64,000 nt of DNA from Saccopteryx bilineata. Its lineage: Eukaryota > Chordata > Mammalia > Chiroptera > Emballonuridae. Within the stretch, counting starts at the first letter, position 1, and each line of letters begins with the position of its first letter. Below are positions 33,190-45,078 of the stretch, piece by piece. Under the pieces are notes generated by a model. It saw nothing but the letters and a program-made list of their open reading frames with translations, made no database searches and was not told where the DNA came from. Location of the stretch: the NCBI RefSeq assembly GCF_036850765.1, contig NC_089498.1, forward strand, positions 52,813,795-52,877,794. The letters are read 5' to 3'. A program made the translations under genes and the position numbers.

Positions 33190-33870
33190 TAAGTAGATAA
33201 TACTATATGTCAAATTAATAGATGGGAAGCTATGGAAAATGAGATAATGGTGGCTTAGGCTATGAATATACTGTATTTGCGAAATGGAGAAAAATGGATG
33301 TGTTCAAGATTTGTGTGGAGGGCTGACTTGATAATATTTAAAATTACTTTTATCACCAGAATACTTATGATTATTTCTGTATCGAGTGCAGCTATATAGA
33401 TTTTTAACTCTAATTTTTTTTTAAACCAATGCTGATGGATTAGGTGGTATGAAGAGGATTAAGGGAATGATGGGATAGTGCCTAGATTTTTGACTTGAAA
33501 AAGTGAAGGAATGAAGGTTTCACTTATGAGAAGATGGAGATCAGGGTGGAGGAATATTTAAAGAATTGTTTTATTTGAGATACTCTTAGATATCAAAAGG
33601 TATATGATAAGGAAGAAGTTGGTTATATAAATATATCCTGTAGTGGAGAAATCAACAATAGAGATAAAAATTTGGAAGTCATCACATGTAGATGGTTTTT
33701 AAAACCATTAGGCTAGATAGGTTCATGGCAGAAAAATATAGTTAGAAGGGAAATGAGGACATTGGGACATGCCTACATTTGGAAATTGAGCAGAGGAGTT
33801 TTTGAGCATTATAATATCAATCATGTAGTGCACACCCAACAAATGGTAGATCTTTTTCTCTATAATTGTT
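33190..33870 (-). mobile_element. L2 internal fragment
   Basis: GAGATAATGGTGGCTTAGGC and TTTGGAAGTCATCACATGTA followed by GATGGTTTTTAAAACCATTA correspond to the reverse complement of L2 ORF sequence. Heavily decayed. Confidence 0.55.
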
Positions 33871-33967
33871 AATGATAGAGAGTGAAGGCCAAACTAAGAA
33901 ATTTTTTTTCACATGGAAGCACAGAAATTATCAATGTGAAAGAACAACTTTAGAAATTTAGTAAAAA

Positions 33968-34170
33968 AAAAAAAAATAGCCTGACCTGTGGTATCACAGT
34001 GGATAAAGCATTGACCTGGAATGCTGAGGTCACCGGTTCAAAACCCTGGGCTTGCCTGGTAAAGGCACATATGGGAGTTGATGCTTCCTGTTCCTTCCTC
34101 CTTTCTCTCTCTCTCTCTCTAACTCTAACTCTCTCTCCTCTCTAAAATGAATAAATAAATAAAAATTAGA
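33968..34170 (+). mobile_element. SINE family C
   Basis: GCCTGACCTGTGGTATCACA, CACCGGTTCAAAACCCTGGG, a CT-rich tract and the tail AAAATGAATAAATAAATAAA. The 16-bp duplication AGAAATTTAGTAAAAA lies at 33952-33967 and 34171-34186. Confidence 0.92.
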
Positions 34171-34186
34171 AGAAATTTAGTAAAAA

Positions 34187-34643
34187 TCAAAGTCTAGCTT
34201 AACACACCTATATGTAGAATCACTGATTTGAGAAAATGAACTCATTATAAATGTCTTTTTTAAAGACACTTTGGATGCTAAGCATAGGTACTCCTGAAAA
34301 AATACACATATTTCAGGTTGATGAGTAATTCTGTATTTATAAAGCTGGTGTTTAGACATGAATGCCATTTGGAGAAATCGTACTTTTTATTCTGTCTGTG
34401 CCTGGGTTAATGTTACACATCAGAGTCTAAGAATCCTCTAAATAAATACCATATGCCTCTGAATGTCGACTTTCTGATTTTGTAGCCAATCCATTTAATG
34501 AATTTCAAAGCACAACCCAGTCAATTATCCTATTCCCTTAAAGGCATATAGTCAAGTGGTAGACAGATTCCTCAAAGTGTTGAATGTCTTAGTTAGGCAT
34601 AAATACAGTCTGTTAATTTCTAAATTGTCCCACCCAGAAATTC
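34187..34643. other. Intergenic DNA, no gene seen
   Basis: Unassigned. Confidence 0.45.
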
Positions 34644-35029
34644 TTTTTTTTTTTGTAACAGACACAGAGAGAGACAGAGAGAGGGACAGATAGGGACAGA
34701 CAGACAGGAAGGGAAAGAGGTGAGAAACATCAATTCTTCATTGTGGCTCTTTAGTTGTTCATTGACTGCTTTTTCATATGTGCCTTGACCAGGGGGCTAC
34801 AGCAGAGCAAGTGACCCCTTGCTCAAGCCAGTGACCTTAGGCTCAAGCCAGCAACCAAGAGGTCATATTTGTGATCCCATGTTCAAGCCTGCAATCCCAC
34901 GCTCAAGCTGGTGGGTCCGCACTCAAACCGGATTAGCCTGCACTCAAGCTGGTGACCTCGGGGTTTTGAACCTGGGTCCTCTGCATCCCAGGTTGACACT
35001 TTATCCACTGCACCACTACCTGGTCAGGC
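34644..35029 (-). mobile_element. SINE family D, long form
   Basis: T run, GACAGACAGACAGGAAGGGA, GTTGTTCATTGACTGC, then at least five degenerate GCTCAAGCCAGTGACC units and the end ACTACCTGGTCAGGC. No clean target duplication was found. Confidence 0.88.
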
Positions 35030-35349
35030 AAAAGAGTATTTATATTAAAAGTGAAAACACATCTGTGGGATGAAATTTCCCTGGACCTATTGCCTATGTC
35101 TCTTGTCCCACATCGCTTTGCCACCAATGTTTCTAATCCTTTGGAGAATTAGAATGAACAAGAATGACCCCTCCCACATTCACCAAGAATGGAAATTATT
35201 CTTTTGGGGAACATTGGATTACATACTTCAAATCCCATTAATTAGTTTTATCTTCATCACATGGAGATGGAAGAAGACTGTTGAGATGATCAGTAAACAG
35301 TGGTCTTTGGTAGCATATGAATTCTCTCTGAGATAGTAGGAGGCACAGA
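35030..35349. other. Intergenic DNA, no gene seen
   Basis: Contains an 88-residue Trp-rich open frame (35070-35336) with no recognisable domain; treated as chance. Confidence 0.4.
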
Positions 35350-36240
35350 ATGGCACTTTGCCCTCAGTGTTTATTCAACATAGATGCGTTGAACACTGGT
35401 ATGTGTTCTGTCACTTTGGTGAGACATAACAATGAGTAGTTTAAGGTCCTATTCCAAGGTCCCAGTCTATTAAGGGAGACAAGATGTGCACAGTAATAGA
35501 TGATATTTACATTCAGCACTTACTACACACACATATATTCATAATCTTCACAGCAATCCTATGAAGTTGGTACTGTTAGTCCTCTCTCTTCTTATATTAT
35601 TGGGACACAAAGAATAAGTCCTTCCTCAGGGTCATATAAGTGGCCAGGAATTAAATCTCAGTAAGTTTGATCCCTAACAATATAGTGATCCTCTCTGTCA
35701 CACCCCCCCCAAAAAAAGTTAATGTAAAAGATAAAAAGGCGATAGGTATTATTGATTGTGGGTATATATAATGAAATGAGGGTTCAGAAAAGGCATCAGG
35801 AAGGCTAATATTTGTATGGAGCTCTGAAAATTAGATAATGTTTGGCTGTGAGAAGAGGAAATTGGAAAAAACTGAGAAAGGCTGCTAATTGGGGCCTGTA
35901 CTGATATATTAGGAGTGCTCTCTTCTGTTGGAGAATAGCATGCATGAGAGATTGTTGACAAAGAAGAGACAAGTTGTACCAGACCATAGAAGACTATAAA
36001 ATACAAGATTAAATAATTATTTATTTATTTGGTAGGCAATGAGCATCCAATGAAAAGTTCTGAACAGAAAAATGACATATTCTTAATGTTTTTTTAGAAA
36101 GATTAGCTGTACATATTTGCAAATGGGACTGGTGGTGAAAGAGATGATGGAATGGAAAAGTTAGGATGCTATTGGTATAGTCCTGGCAATAAGTAATAAA
36201 GACTTAGGGAAAAACATTAACAGTAGAGATGGAGAAAAGA
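35350..36240 (-). mobile_element. L2 3' half interrupted by MIR
   Basis: The tail end (CAGTGTTTATTCAACATAGA) is at the left. The body resumes at about 35740 (AAAGGCATCAGGAAGGCTAA, TATAAAATACAAGATTAAAT, AGATTAGCTGTACATATTTG, GATGCTATTGGTATAGTCCT) in the order expected for reversed L2. The piece between, 35500-35690, is MIR. Confidence 0.6.
35500..35690 (-). mobile_element. MIR
   Basis: ATTCAGCACTTACTACACAC, CAGCAATCCTATGAAGTTGG, TACTGTTAGTCCTCTCT, and TCAGGGTCATATAAGTGGCC are MIR reverse-complement motifs in order. Confidence 0.65.
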
Positions 36241-36337
36241 GATAAATTTGAAAAATTGCAGATATAGTATCAATAAAACTGAGCAAAAGAGGAAGGAAAG
36301 GGAAGCTGCTAAAGAGGTTGAAATGAACCTTGATGTA

Positions 36338-36652
36338 GAAAACAGACTGACAGCTGTCAGAGGGGGAGGGGTTGGGAGACTGGGTGAAAAAAGTGAAGGA
36401 ATTAAGCAAAAAAAAAAAAAAAGAACTCATAGACACAGACAGCAGTATGGTGATTACAAGAGGGAAAGCAGGGTGGGAAGAGTTGGAAGAGGGTAAAGAA
36501 GAGATAAATGGTGATGGAGAAACTTGACTCTGTATGGGGAACACACAATACAATATTCAGGTGATGTATTATAAGATTATACACTTGAAAGCTGTATAAT
36601 TTTATTAACCAATGTCACCCCAATAAATTTAATAATAATTAAAAAATAAATC
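36338..36652 (+). mobile_element. LINE-1 3'UTR, strongly 5'-truncated
   Basis: CAGCTGTCAGAGGGGGAGGG, ATAGACACAGACAGCAGTAT, GGTGATTACAAGAGGGAAAG and the end TTTATTAACCAATGTCACCC then AATAAATTTAATAATAATTA form an L1 3' terminus. It shares CAGCTGTCAGAGGG with the 3'UTR of the complete L1 at 44817. Confidence 0.8.
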
Positions 36653-36991
36653 TTGAAAGATGTTTTGGTTTTTATTTGGTAGAAAAGAGACAGAAAACAT
36701 TTTTGGTGGAGAAAAAAGGCAAATATTTGGTTCCTGTCTTTCTCTAGCTATTCTGAAACTATCCAGGCTTCAGAACCATATTCTGGCACTGACTTTCATT
36801 TCTGCCAAATCACTCTTGACCTTCACCAAAAGATAACTATGGATATACAGTGGAAAGCCATTAAATTCTAATGACTTTCAAATAAAGAACTGTGAATTAT
36901 TGGAAAGTATACCTTCATGCTTCTGACATCATTGGAAACAGTTTCCAATGGTGAATCAATGTTGTTGTTCTCTCCCTTTTTTTCTTTGATG
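36653..36991. other. Intergenic DNA, no gene seen
   Basis: Unassigned 340 bases before the complete L1. Confidence 0.45.
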
Positions 36992-37975
36992 AAAATCAGA
37001 AAAGTCTTGAATCCCAGAATGGCGATGGAGTAGGTGGATGATCCAACTGCCACCTCCCAGGACCAAATTAGATTACAATTTAAGAACAATCATCTTGAAA
37101 AACCAGCATGGACTAAATGAAGAAGAGTCTATAACCAAGAATCACAGAAGAAGCCACACTGAGACTAGTAGGAAGGGCAAGATGTAAAATGAGCTGCCAT
37201 TATCCCAGAAGTGAGCATCAGCAGAGGGTTGAAAGGACTTTCACTGTGGGGAGGTTTGCCCTGAGAGGTAAGGATCCTAAGCCCCAGGCCTGGCACCCCA
37301 GCCTAAAGAGGGTCCAGGCCTGGCCCCAGAGCCTAGAAGAGGCACCTACATAGTATTTGGAAGTACAAAGAGCCAAAGTTTCTGTCTGTAAGAAAGAGAT
37401 AGAGCTCTTGGAGATGCAGGCTCTGTCTTAAAGGGTCAGCACAGATAATCTCATTCATGGTCACTTACTTGGGGCTTCTGTGGAGGGAGAGCTGAGAGAA
37501 CTAGAGCTGCATGAGAAGAGTATGAATGTGGTGGCCCAGGGAGAGACACTGGGGGATGGACACCAGAACCCATATGCTGAGTCATTCTCCAATATTGCAG
37601 TTGCCACATATCTTGGATAGAATAGTAGTCTTCATGCAGTAGCAGCCTGGAAGAAAGCAACAGCCCCACCCTCAGGATTCTCTCCTGCCCCACCCTATGG
37701 AGACTGGGCCATTCTGATAAGTAAGTCAGGAAGCAAGGAGTGGGTCAGTGACTCAGTTCTTAAATTGAGGCTGGAAATCCCCCCTCACCTCCCTGCACAC
37801 TGCCAAGTCTATGACTGGTGCTTCCACCTCACGGGACACTCAGCAGAACTGTCCAGACTGTAAACAGACCACATCTCTGAGTCTCAGAGGCCACACCCAC
37901 TGGACTCCCGGTGGCCACACCCTACTGAGGTCTGTGAAAAAAATCTGGACAGATACTTCGGCCAAAGGTTGGGAT

Positions 37976-38009
37976 CCACACCCACCACACCCACCACACC
38001 CACCACCAT
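37976..38009. repeat. CCACACCCA minisatellite in L1 5'UTR
   Basis: Three to four tandem copies of CCACACCCA within the L1 5'UTR. The corresponding stretch of the other L1 (around 3640-3700) is not visibly expanded. Confidence 0.8.
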
Positions 38010-39650
38010 TCCTGATCCCCAAATTGCTCCATGCTCTAGACTCTATCAGAGGTTTTATTTTAGTGGTTGAGCCCAACAAGCAGTCCACAGATAGAGGGGC
38101 TGGAGGTGGGCCTCAGGGAACCTTGACCTTTTGCTGACCTTCCCCCAGTGTGGCCTCATTGTGGGTAAAAGCCAGCTTAAGTGTGCAGCTTGATATTTCC
38201 ATGTGCACCTGGGGACAACAGAGCCAGCCACAAACTAGATTTCTTGTAGCTCTAAGAAGATGGCTGAGGGTAGTCACAGGCAGTGTCCCCCACTGGTCTG
38301 CACCAAGTTTTCTCCAGAGAGGCTGAAGGCTAGCTGCAGAGAGCATTGGTTCAAACCATAAAGACCCTTGCTGGTGGTATGTCCTAAGGGAGGGTTCATC
38401 AGATACCAGACCCAGCTGAAGCGAGTTCTGCTTTCTGTGATCAATATCAGCACAGCAGCTCATGTGTATTGGACAGCATGGAGCTTCACAGTGGATCATC
38501 CCAGGTTCTAGATATCCTGCCCTGCTGGGCTACATCCCACAGGGGGAAAGAAGAGAGGCTTGTAGCATGGACATTCAAACTATGGGTGGCTGCAAGCCTA
38601 TTGTTGGGTTTGGTGAAGGGGCTTAGCCACTTTCTGGGAGGGCACCATCAGCTCCAGGGGAGGACTTTCTCAGTCTTCCTCTCTGAGACCAGGGGATCAC
38701 CAGGTTGAAGAATTTCTGCTGAGGAGACTGTCAACCCCACCCAATCTGAAACTGCTGCCCATCTCACTGGGGAGAAATAGAATTGAAGTACCTCTGGAGT
38801 AGGAGCCACTTTCTCCATACTGAGCTCCTGACCAAGAGACCACTAAAGTAGGGGGTCCCACTAATGTTGTATTCTCAACCTCAACTGCACTAACTCACTG
38901 AGCTTGCATCCTGTAAAGCAGTTGGTGAGCTGAGACACTCTGAACCCACACTGAAGTCTTTCTACAGGAGACTCTGTGGTAAGACCGTGCAGCTGCTAGA
39001 GGAGGTGGAGCACCTAAAAGTAGAGACAAATTTTATGGAGCTTGGGCCTTTTACAGAGATGCTTTTATCTCTAAGCAGGAGGAAGCTGGTTCTATACACA
39101 AGTTGGCTGCTCTCACACTACTCAGGCACAGGAAAGGCTGATACAAACAGTGAACAGAGCAATAGTTCCAGACAGGTTACAAAGGTAGTTCACGGCAGGT
39201 TACAAACAGTGGCGAATTCCAACCCAAGAAGACCCATAACCAACACAACCAGTACAGGGTACCAGACAGCACCAATGCAAGATTCAACTGGTTACACAGG
39301 CAGCACACCCAAAGGAGGAGTATATCAGGTTGCAGATACTGTGGAGAATAAATACACACAACAGGACAGACACTGTACAGTGTTTAATACACATGATCAA
39401 AGTTGACTCTTTGAGCCAGGCAGCCTGAAGGGATAACTGCACCCACAAAAGGACCAACAGCATTCAATACTCATATACAACAGGAGGGTAAATAAAATCC
39501 TCAAGAAGCATTCTTAGAGCAAAGTACTCAGGTGGTCAGGAGGTTTGTACCCCTGAGACCATTTCCCTCAAAAAGACACCATAACAAATTTCAAAGTCAG
39601 AGCAGAGCTACCCAATACACAGACAAAATGGGCAAAGTAATAGGACCCAA

Positions 39651-40532
39651 ATGAATCCACAAGAGAAATCCTCAGAAAAAGAACTAAATAAAGTGGAAGT
39701 AACCAAACTACCAGACGTAGAATATACAATAATGATTATTAGTATGTTCAAGGACCTTAGAGCAACAATGGATGATCACAATAAGAACTTAAACAAAGAG
39801 AAAGCAAGCATCAAAAAGGGCATTGAAATCACAAAAAAGAACTAGTCAGAAATAACAAATACAGTATCAGGAATGAATACTGCACCAGAAGAAATCAACA
39901 ACAGGCTGGATAAAGCAGAGGATCTAATCAGTGAGTTAGAAGATAAGAAAAATGGAAGCACAGAAACAGAGCAGCAAAAAGAAAAGAGACTAAAAAAGAC
40001 TGAGGAAACTTTATGAGATCTCTGACAACATGAAGAGAAAAAAACATCTGTATCATAGGGCTTCCTGAAGGAATAGAGAAAGATCAAGGGATAGAGAACT
40101 TGTTTAAAAAAATCATAGCTGAAAATTTTTTTAAATTTATGAAGGGAAAAGTTGTACAAGTTCAAGAAGCACAGAGTCCCATTAAAGGTGAAATCAAGGA
40201 AGCCTACAACAAGGCACATCATAATTAAAATGCCAAAGTTAAGAGACAAAGAAAGAATACTAAAAACTGCAAGAGCAAAGCAATTCATTACCTACAGAGG
40301 AGCCCCAATAAGAATGACATCTGGCTTCTCAACAGAAACACTTGAGTCCAGAAGGGATTGGCAAGAAATATTCAAAGTGATGCAAAACAAGAACCTACAA
40401 CCAAGACTACTTTATTTAGAAAGTTTATTTAAAATTGAAGAAGAAATAAAAAGCTTCCCAGTCAAAAAAAGACTCAAGGAATTCACTACAATTAAACCAG
40501 TAGTGCAAGAAATGTTAAGGGGCCTGCTCTAA
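39651..40532 (+). pseudogene. LINE-1 ORF1 pseudogene
   Basis: Starts at ATG 39651 and reads MNPQEKSSEKELNKVEVTKL, then a charged coiled-coil segment with MFKDLRATMDDHNKNLNKEK, before a stop at 39843-39845. The same frame reopens at 40152 and carries the C-terminal domain motifs AKQFITYRGAPIRMTSGFST, ETLESRRDWQEI and the end VVQEMLRGLL with TAA at 40530-40532. The total of about 294 codons is a little short for the family. In-frame stops in the middle inactivate it. It is L1 RNA-binding protein by motif, placed 58 bases before ORF2. Confidence 0.9.
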
Positions 40533-40590
40533 AAAAGAGAAAAAGAAAGAAGAAATCAAGATAAAGAGGATTGTGGGTTTAAAGAATAAA

Positions 40591-43500
40591 ATGGCAATAA
40601 ATACATACATATCAATAATAACCTTAAGTGTTAATGGATTAAATGCTTCAATCAAAAGACATAGGTAGTTGCATAGATAATAAGACCTGTATATATAATG
40701 TCTACAAGAGGTCCATCTCAGATCAAAAGATATACATAGACTGAAAGTAAAGTAATAAAAAAAAACATTTCATGCAAATGGAAATAAAAAAAAGCTGGGG
40801 TAGCAATACTTATATCTGACAAAATAGCCTTTAATATAAAGTCTATATAGTAAGGGACAAAGAAAATCATTACATAATGATAAAGGGAGCAATCCAACAG
40901 GAAGATATAACCATTGTAAATATTTATACACCCAATATAGGAGCAACAAAATATATAAAGCAGATTTGGATGGACATAAAAGGTGAGACTGACAGCATTA
41001 CTATAATAATAGGGGGTATTAATTCCCCACTAACATCAATGGATAGATCCTCCAGACAGAAAATTAACAAAGAAATAGTGGCCTTAAATGTCACACTAGA
41101 TCAACTGGATTTAATTGATATCTTCAGAACATTTCACCCCCAAACAGCAGAATATACATTTTTTCAAGTGCTCGTGGTACATATTTTTGGATAGACTACA
41201 TGTTAGAACACAAAGTCTTGATAAATTTAAGAAGATTGAAATTATATTAAGCATATTCTCTGATCTCAATGCATAAAATTAGAAATCAACTACAATACAA
41301 AAATTTAAAAACATTCAAACACTTGAAGGCTAAATAGCATGTTATTAATGACAAATGGGTTAACAATGAGATCAAGGAAGAAATAAAAACTTCCTTGAAA
41401 CAAATGAAAATGAGCATATAACAACCGAAAATCTATGGGACACAGCAAAAGCAGTCCTGAGTGGGAAGTTCATAAGATTACAGGCATACATTAAAAAGCA
41501 AGAAAAAGCAGGCCCTGGCCAGTTGGCTCAGCGGTAGAGCGTCGGCCTGGCGTGCAGGGGACCCGGGTTTGATTCCCAGCCAGAGCACATAGGAGAAGCA
41601 CCCATTTGCTTCTCCACCCCCCCCTCCTTCCTCTCTGTCTCTCTCTTCCCCTCCCGCAGCCAAGGCTCCATTGGAGCAAAGATGGCCCGGGCGCTGGGGA
41701 TGGCTCCTTGGCCTCTGCCCCAGGCGCTAGCGTGGCTCTGGTCATGGCAGAGCGACGCCCCGGAGGGGCAGAGCATTGCCCCCTGGTGGTTAGAGCGTCA
41801 CCCCTGGTGGGCGTGCTGGGTGGATCCCGGTCGGCTGCATGTGGGAGTCTGTCTGACTGTCTCTCCCCCTTTCCAGCTAAAGAAAAAAAAAAAGCAAGAA
41901 AAAGCTCAAACAACCTAACTCTACACCTAAAAGAACTAGGAAAGAACAAGAATAAATCTCAGAGGAAGTAGAAGGATAGAAATAATAAAAATCATAGCAG
42001 AAATAAATGACATAAATACCAAAAAAACAATACAAAAGATTCATGAAACCAAGAGCTGGTTCTATGAAAAGGTAAACAAAATCAATGAACCTTTAACCAG
42101 CCTCATCAAGAAAAACAAGAAGGAGGACCCAAATAAATAAAATTAGAAATTAAAGAGAAGTAACAACTAATATTACAGAAATACAAAAGATAGTAAGAAA
42201 ATACTTTGAAAATATATATGCCAAAAATTGGACAACCTAGGTGAAATGGATAAGTTCCTAGAAATACTATCTTCCAAAACTCAATATGGAAGAATCAGAA
42301 AACCTAAACAGACCTATTATAACAAATGAAATTGAAACAATTACCAAAAAACTCCCAGCAAACTAAAGTCCTGGACCAGATAGTTTCACAGGTGAATTTT
42401 ACCAAACATTCAAAGAAAAAATAACACCTATCCTTATCAAGCCATTCCAAAAAATTTAAGAGGAATAAAGACTTCCAAGTTCATTTTATGAGGCAAGTAT
42501 TATCCTCATTCCAAAACTAAGTAAAGATTCTACAAAAAAAAATAAAACTATAAGCTAACATTCTTGATGACCATAGATGCTAGAATTCTCAACAAAATAT
42601 TAGCAAACCAGATCCAACAATACATTAAAAAAGGTTATATATCATGCTCAAGTGGAATTTATTTTGGGGAAGGAAGGATATAATATGCACACATCAATAA
42701 ACATGATTCATCACATAAAGAAATGAAGGACAAAAATCACATAATTATATCAATAGATGCAGAAAAAGCATTTGTTAAAATCTAGCACCCATTTATAATC
42801 AAAACTCTGAAAAAAGTGGGAATACAGGGAATATACCTCAACATAATAAGGCCATATATGAGAAACTGACAGCCAACATCATATTCAATGGGCAAAAATT
42901 AAAAGCAATCCCCTTAAGATCAGGAACAAGACCTGATCTTATACAGCATAGTTCTGGAAGTTTTGGCCATAGCAATCAGACAAGAAGAATAAATAAAATG
43001 CATCTCAATTGGAAAAGAAGAAGTAAAATTGTCATTTGCTCATTACACGAAACTGTACACAGAAAACCCTAAAGTGTCAGCAAAAACTACTAGATCTGAT
43101 AAATAAATTTGACAAGATGGCAGAATATAAAATTAATATTTAGAAATCAGTGAAATTTTTATTCAGCAACAATAAACTGTCAGAAAGAGACATTAAGGAA
43201 ACAATCCCCTTCACTATTGCAGCACAAGATAGAAAGTACCTAGGAATAAATTTAGCCAAGGAGGTAAAAGACTTATACTAAAAAAATTATAAGACATTAA
43301 AAAAAGGAATCAAGGAAGATACAAATAAGTGGAAGTATATCTCGTGTTCATGAATAGAAAGAATTAACATCATTAAAATGGCTTTACTACCCAAAGTAAT
43401 CTATAGATTCAATGCAGTTCCTATTAAAATGCCAATGGCAGACTTCACAGATCTAGAACAAATATTCCAAAATGTATATGAAACCAAAAAAAGAACCCGA

Positions 43501-44546
43501 ATAGCTTCAGCAATTTTGAAAATGAAGAACAAAGTGGGAGGTATCACACTTCCTGATATCAAGTTATACTACAAGGCCATTGTAATAAAAATAGCTTGGT
43601 ATTGGCATAAGAACTGGTATACCAATTAATGGAACAGAACAGAGAACCCAGAAATAAACCCATGACTTTATGGTCAATTGATATTTGACAAAGGAGGTAA
43701 GAGCATACAGTGGAGTAAGACAGTCTCTTTAATAAATGGCATTGGGAAAATTGGCAGTTATATGCAAAAAAAAAAAAAATTAACTAGACCACTAACTTAC
43801 ACCATTCACTAAAACAAACTTAAAATGAAGGAAAGACTTAAATGTAAGTCGCAAAACCATAAAAATCTTAGAAGATAACATAGGTAGTATACTCTCTGAT
43901 ATCTCTCATAGCAATATTTTTACTGATATAAATCTACAGGCAAGTGAAATAAAGGATAAAATAAACAAATTAGGCTATATCAAACTAAAAACCTTTTGCA
44001 CAGCAAAAGACATCCTTAACAAAATAAAAAGACAACCCACATTAGGGGAGAACATAATCATCAATACATCTGTTAAATGGTTGATAACCAAAATTTATAA
44101 AGGATTTCTAAAAGTCATCACCAAGAAGGTAAACAATCCAGTTAAAAAATGGGCAAAGGAAATGAATAGACACTTCTCCAACAGGCCATACAGATGACCA
44201 ATAGGCATGTGAAAATATGCTCAACATCACTAATCATCAGAGAAATGCAAATTAAAACCACAATGACATATCACTTCACGCCTGTCAAAATGGTCTCATT
44301 AACAAATCAGTACACAAGTGCTGAAAAGGTGTGGAAAAAAGGGAACCCCCATGCACTTCTGATGGGAATGTAGACTTGTGTAGCCACTGTGGAAAACAAT
44401 ATGGCATTTTCTCAAAAAAATTAAAAATGGAACTGTCTTTTGATCCAGCTCTCCCTCTTTTAGGAATATTTCATAAGAATTCCAAAACACTGATTCAGAA
44501 GAAGATATGCACCCATATTTATGGCAGCATTGTTCACAATAGATAA
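40591..44546 (+). pseudogene. LINE-1 ORF2 pseudogene (endonuclease and reverse transcriptase)
   Basis: Starts at ATG 40591 (MAINTYISIITLSVNGLNAS). The endonuclease section 40877-41194 reads QQEDITIVNIYTPNIGATKY, but the catalytic GDFN motif has become GGIN (about 41011-41022). The reverse transcriptase section is shifted and stopped in many places; at 43032-43046 the FADD catalytic box reads SFAHY, so the active-site aspartates are gone. The C-terminal region is recognisable at 43378-43629 ([16 protein letters not shown] and [18 protein letters not shown]) and at 44331-44546. A SINE interrupts the endonuclease end at 41511-41888. The gene is clearly L1 and clearly dead. Confidence 0.92.
41511..41888 (+). 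mobile_element. SINE family A, long form, inserted in L1 ORF2
   Basis: Begins GGCCCTGGCCAGTTGGCTCA. Double cassette form. The perfect 17-bp duplication AAAAAGCAAGAAAAAGC at 41493-41509 and 41889-41905 is taken from L1 sequence, so the SINE is younger than the L1. Confidence 0.95.
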
Positions 44547-45061
44547 GATCTGGAAATAGCCCAAGAGTCCATCAGTGGACGAGTAGATAAAAAAGTGATA
44601 CATATACACATTGGAATACTACATGACTGTGAAAAAGCAGGAAATCTTGCCTTTTGAAATGGCATGGATGGACCTGGAGATTATTTTGTTAAGTTAAATA
44701 AACCAAGCAGAGAAAGACAAATATCATATGATCTCACTTATATGTGGAATCTAATGAACATGGTGAACTGAAGAACAAAATAGAGGCAGAGATAGAGTCA
44801 CAAGGAGCAGAGGGACAGCTGTCAGAGGGAAGGGGGATGAGGGGATGGGATCAGAGAAGGTGAAGGGATTAGTGAAATGACATATACATAACACATAGAG
44901 ACAGATAACAGGACAGCAAATCCTAGAGGGAAGGAGGAGAGGGAGTCATGAGGAGGGGAGCAAAAGGGGTGCTATGGGGGGCACACTGTTTGGGTCGAGT
45001 GTATTATATTGAGTGGACACTTGAATCCACATTAACACAATAAATTAAAAAATTTAATAAA
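44547..45061 (+). mobile_element. LINE-1 3'UTR
   Basis: Follows ORF2 with CATATGATCTCACTTATATG, CAGCTGTCAGAGGGAAGGGG and a G/A-rich part, ending CACAATAAATTAAAAAATTT. The AATAAA near the end is the likely polyadenylation signal. Confidence 0.85.
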
Positions 45062-45078
45062 AAAATCAGAAAAGTCTT

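Larger units (their letters stand above)
31800..33190 (+). mobile_element. L2 3' portion, with nested MITE and SINE
   Basis: The L2 ORF end and 3'UTR can be followed through CTCACTCATTCTCATGGCTT, GAAGTCATCCTTGACTCTTC, ATTCTAACTGGTCTCTTTGA, TCTCCATAACCTAGCCTCTG, CTTTCCCTAGAATGC and CTCAGGTCCTTATTAAAAAG to a tail near AATAGTGCCTAGAAAATAG. The QSS-type LINE-2 reading is far too decayed to translate. It is interrupted at 32129-32203 and 32415-32603. Confidence 0.75.
37009..45061 (+). mobile_element. Complete LINE-1 with 17-bp target duplications
   Basis: A structurally whole L1: 5'UTR 37009-39650, ORF1 39651-40532, ORF2 40591-44546 and a 3'UTR ending in ATTAAAAAATTTAATAAA. The 17-mer AAAATCAGAAAAGTCTT lies immediately before (36992-37008) and after (45062-45078) and is identical, proving the boundaries and an endonuclease-made insertion. 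Its length is 8,053 bp, or about 7.66 kb without the SINE inserted at 41511. It cannot move: both ORFs carry stops and ORF2 has lost catalytic residues. It shares its 5' end and ORF motifs with the minus-strand L1 at 1-4578. Confidence 0.93.

Noticed and set aside
41478..41663. CpG-rich islands as host promoters
   Set aside because: The GC- and CpG-rich patches coincide with the family A SINE bodies and L1 5'UTRs, not with any gene start.
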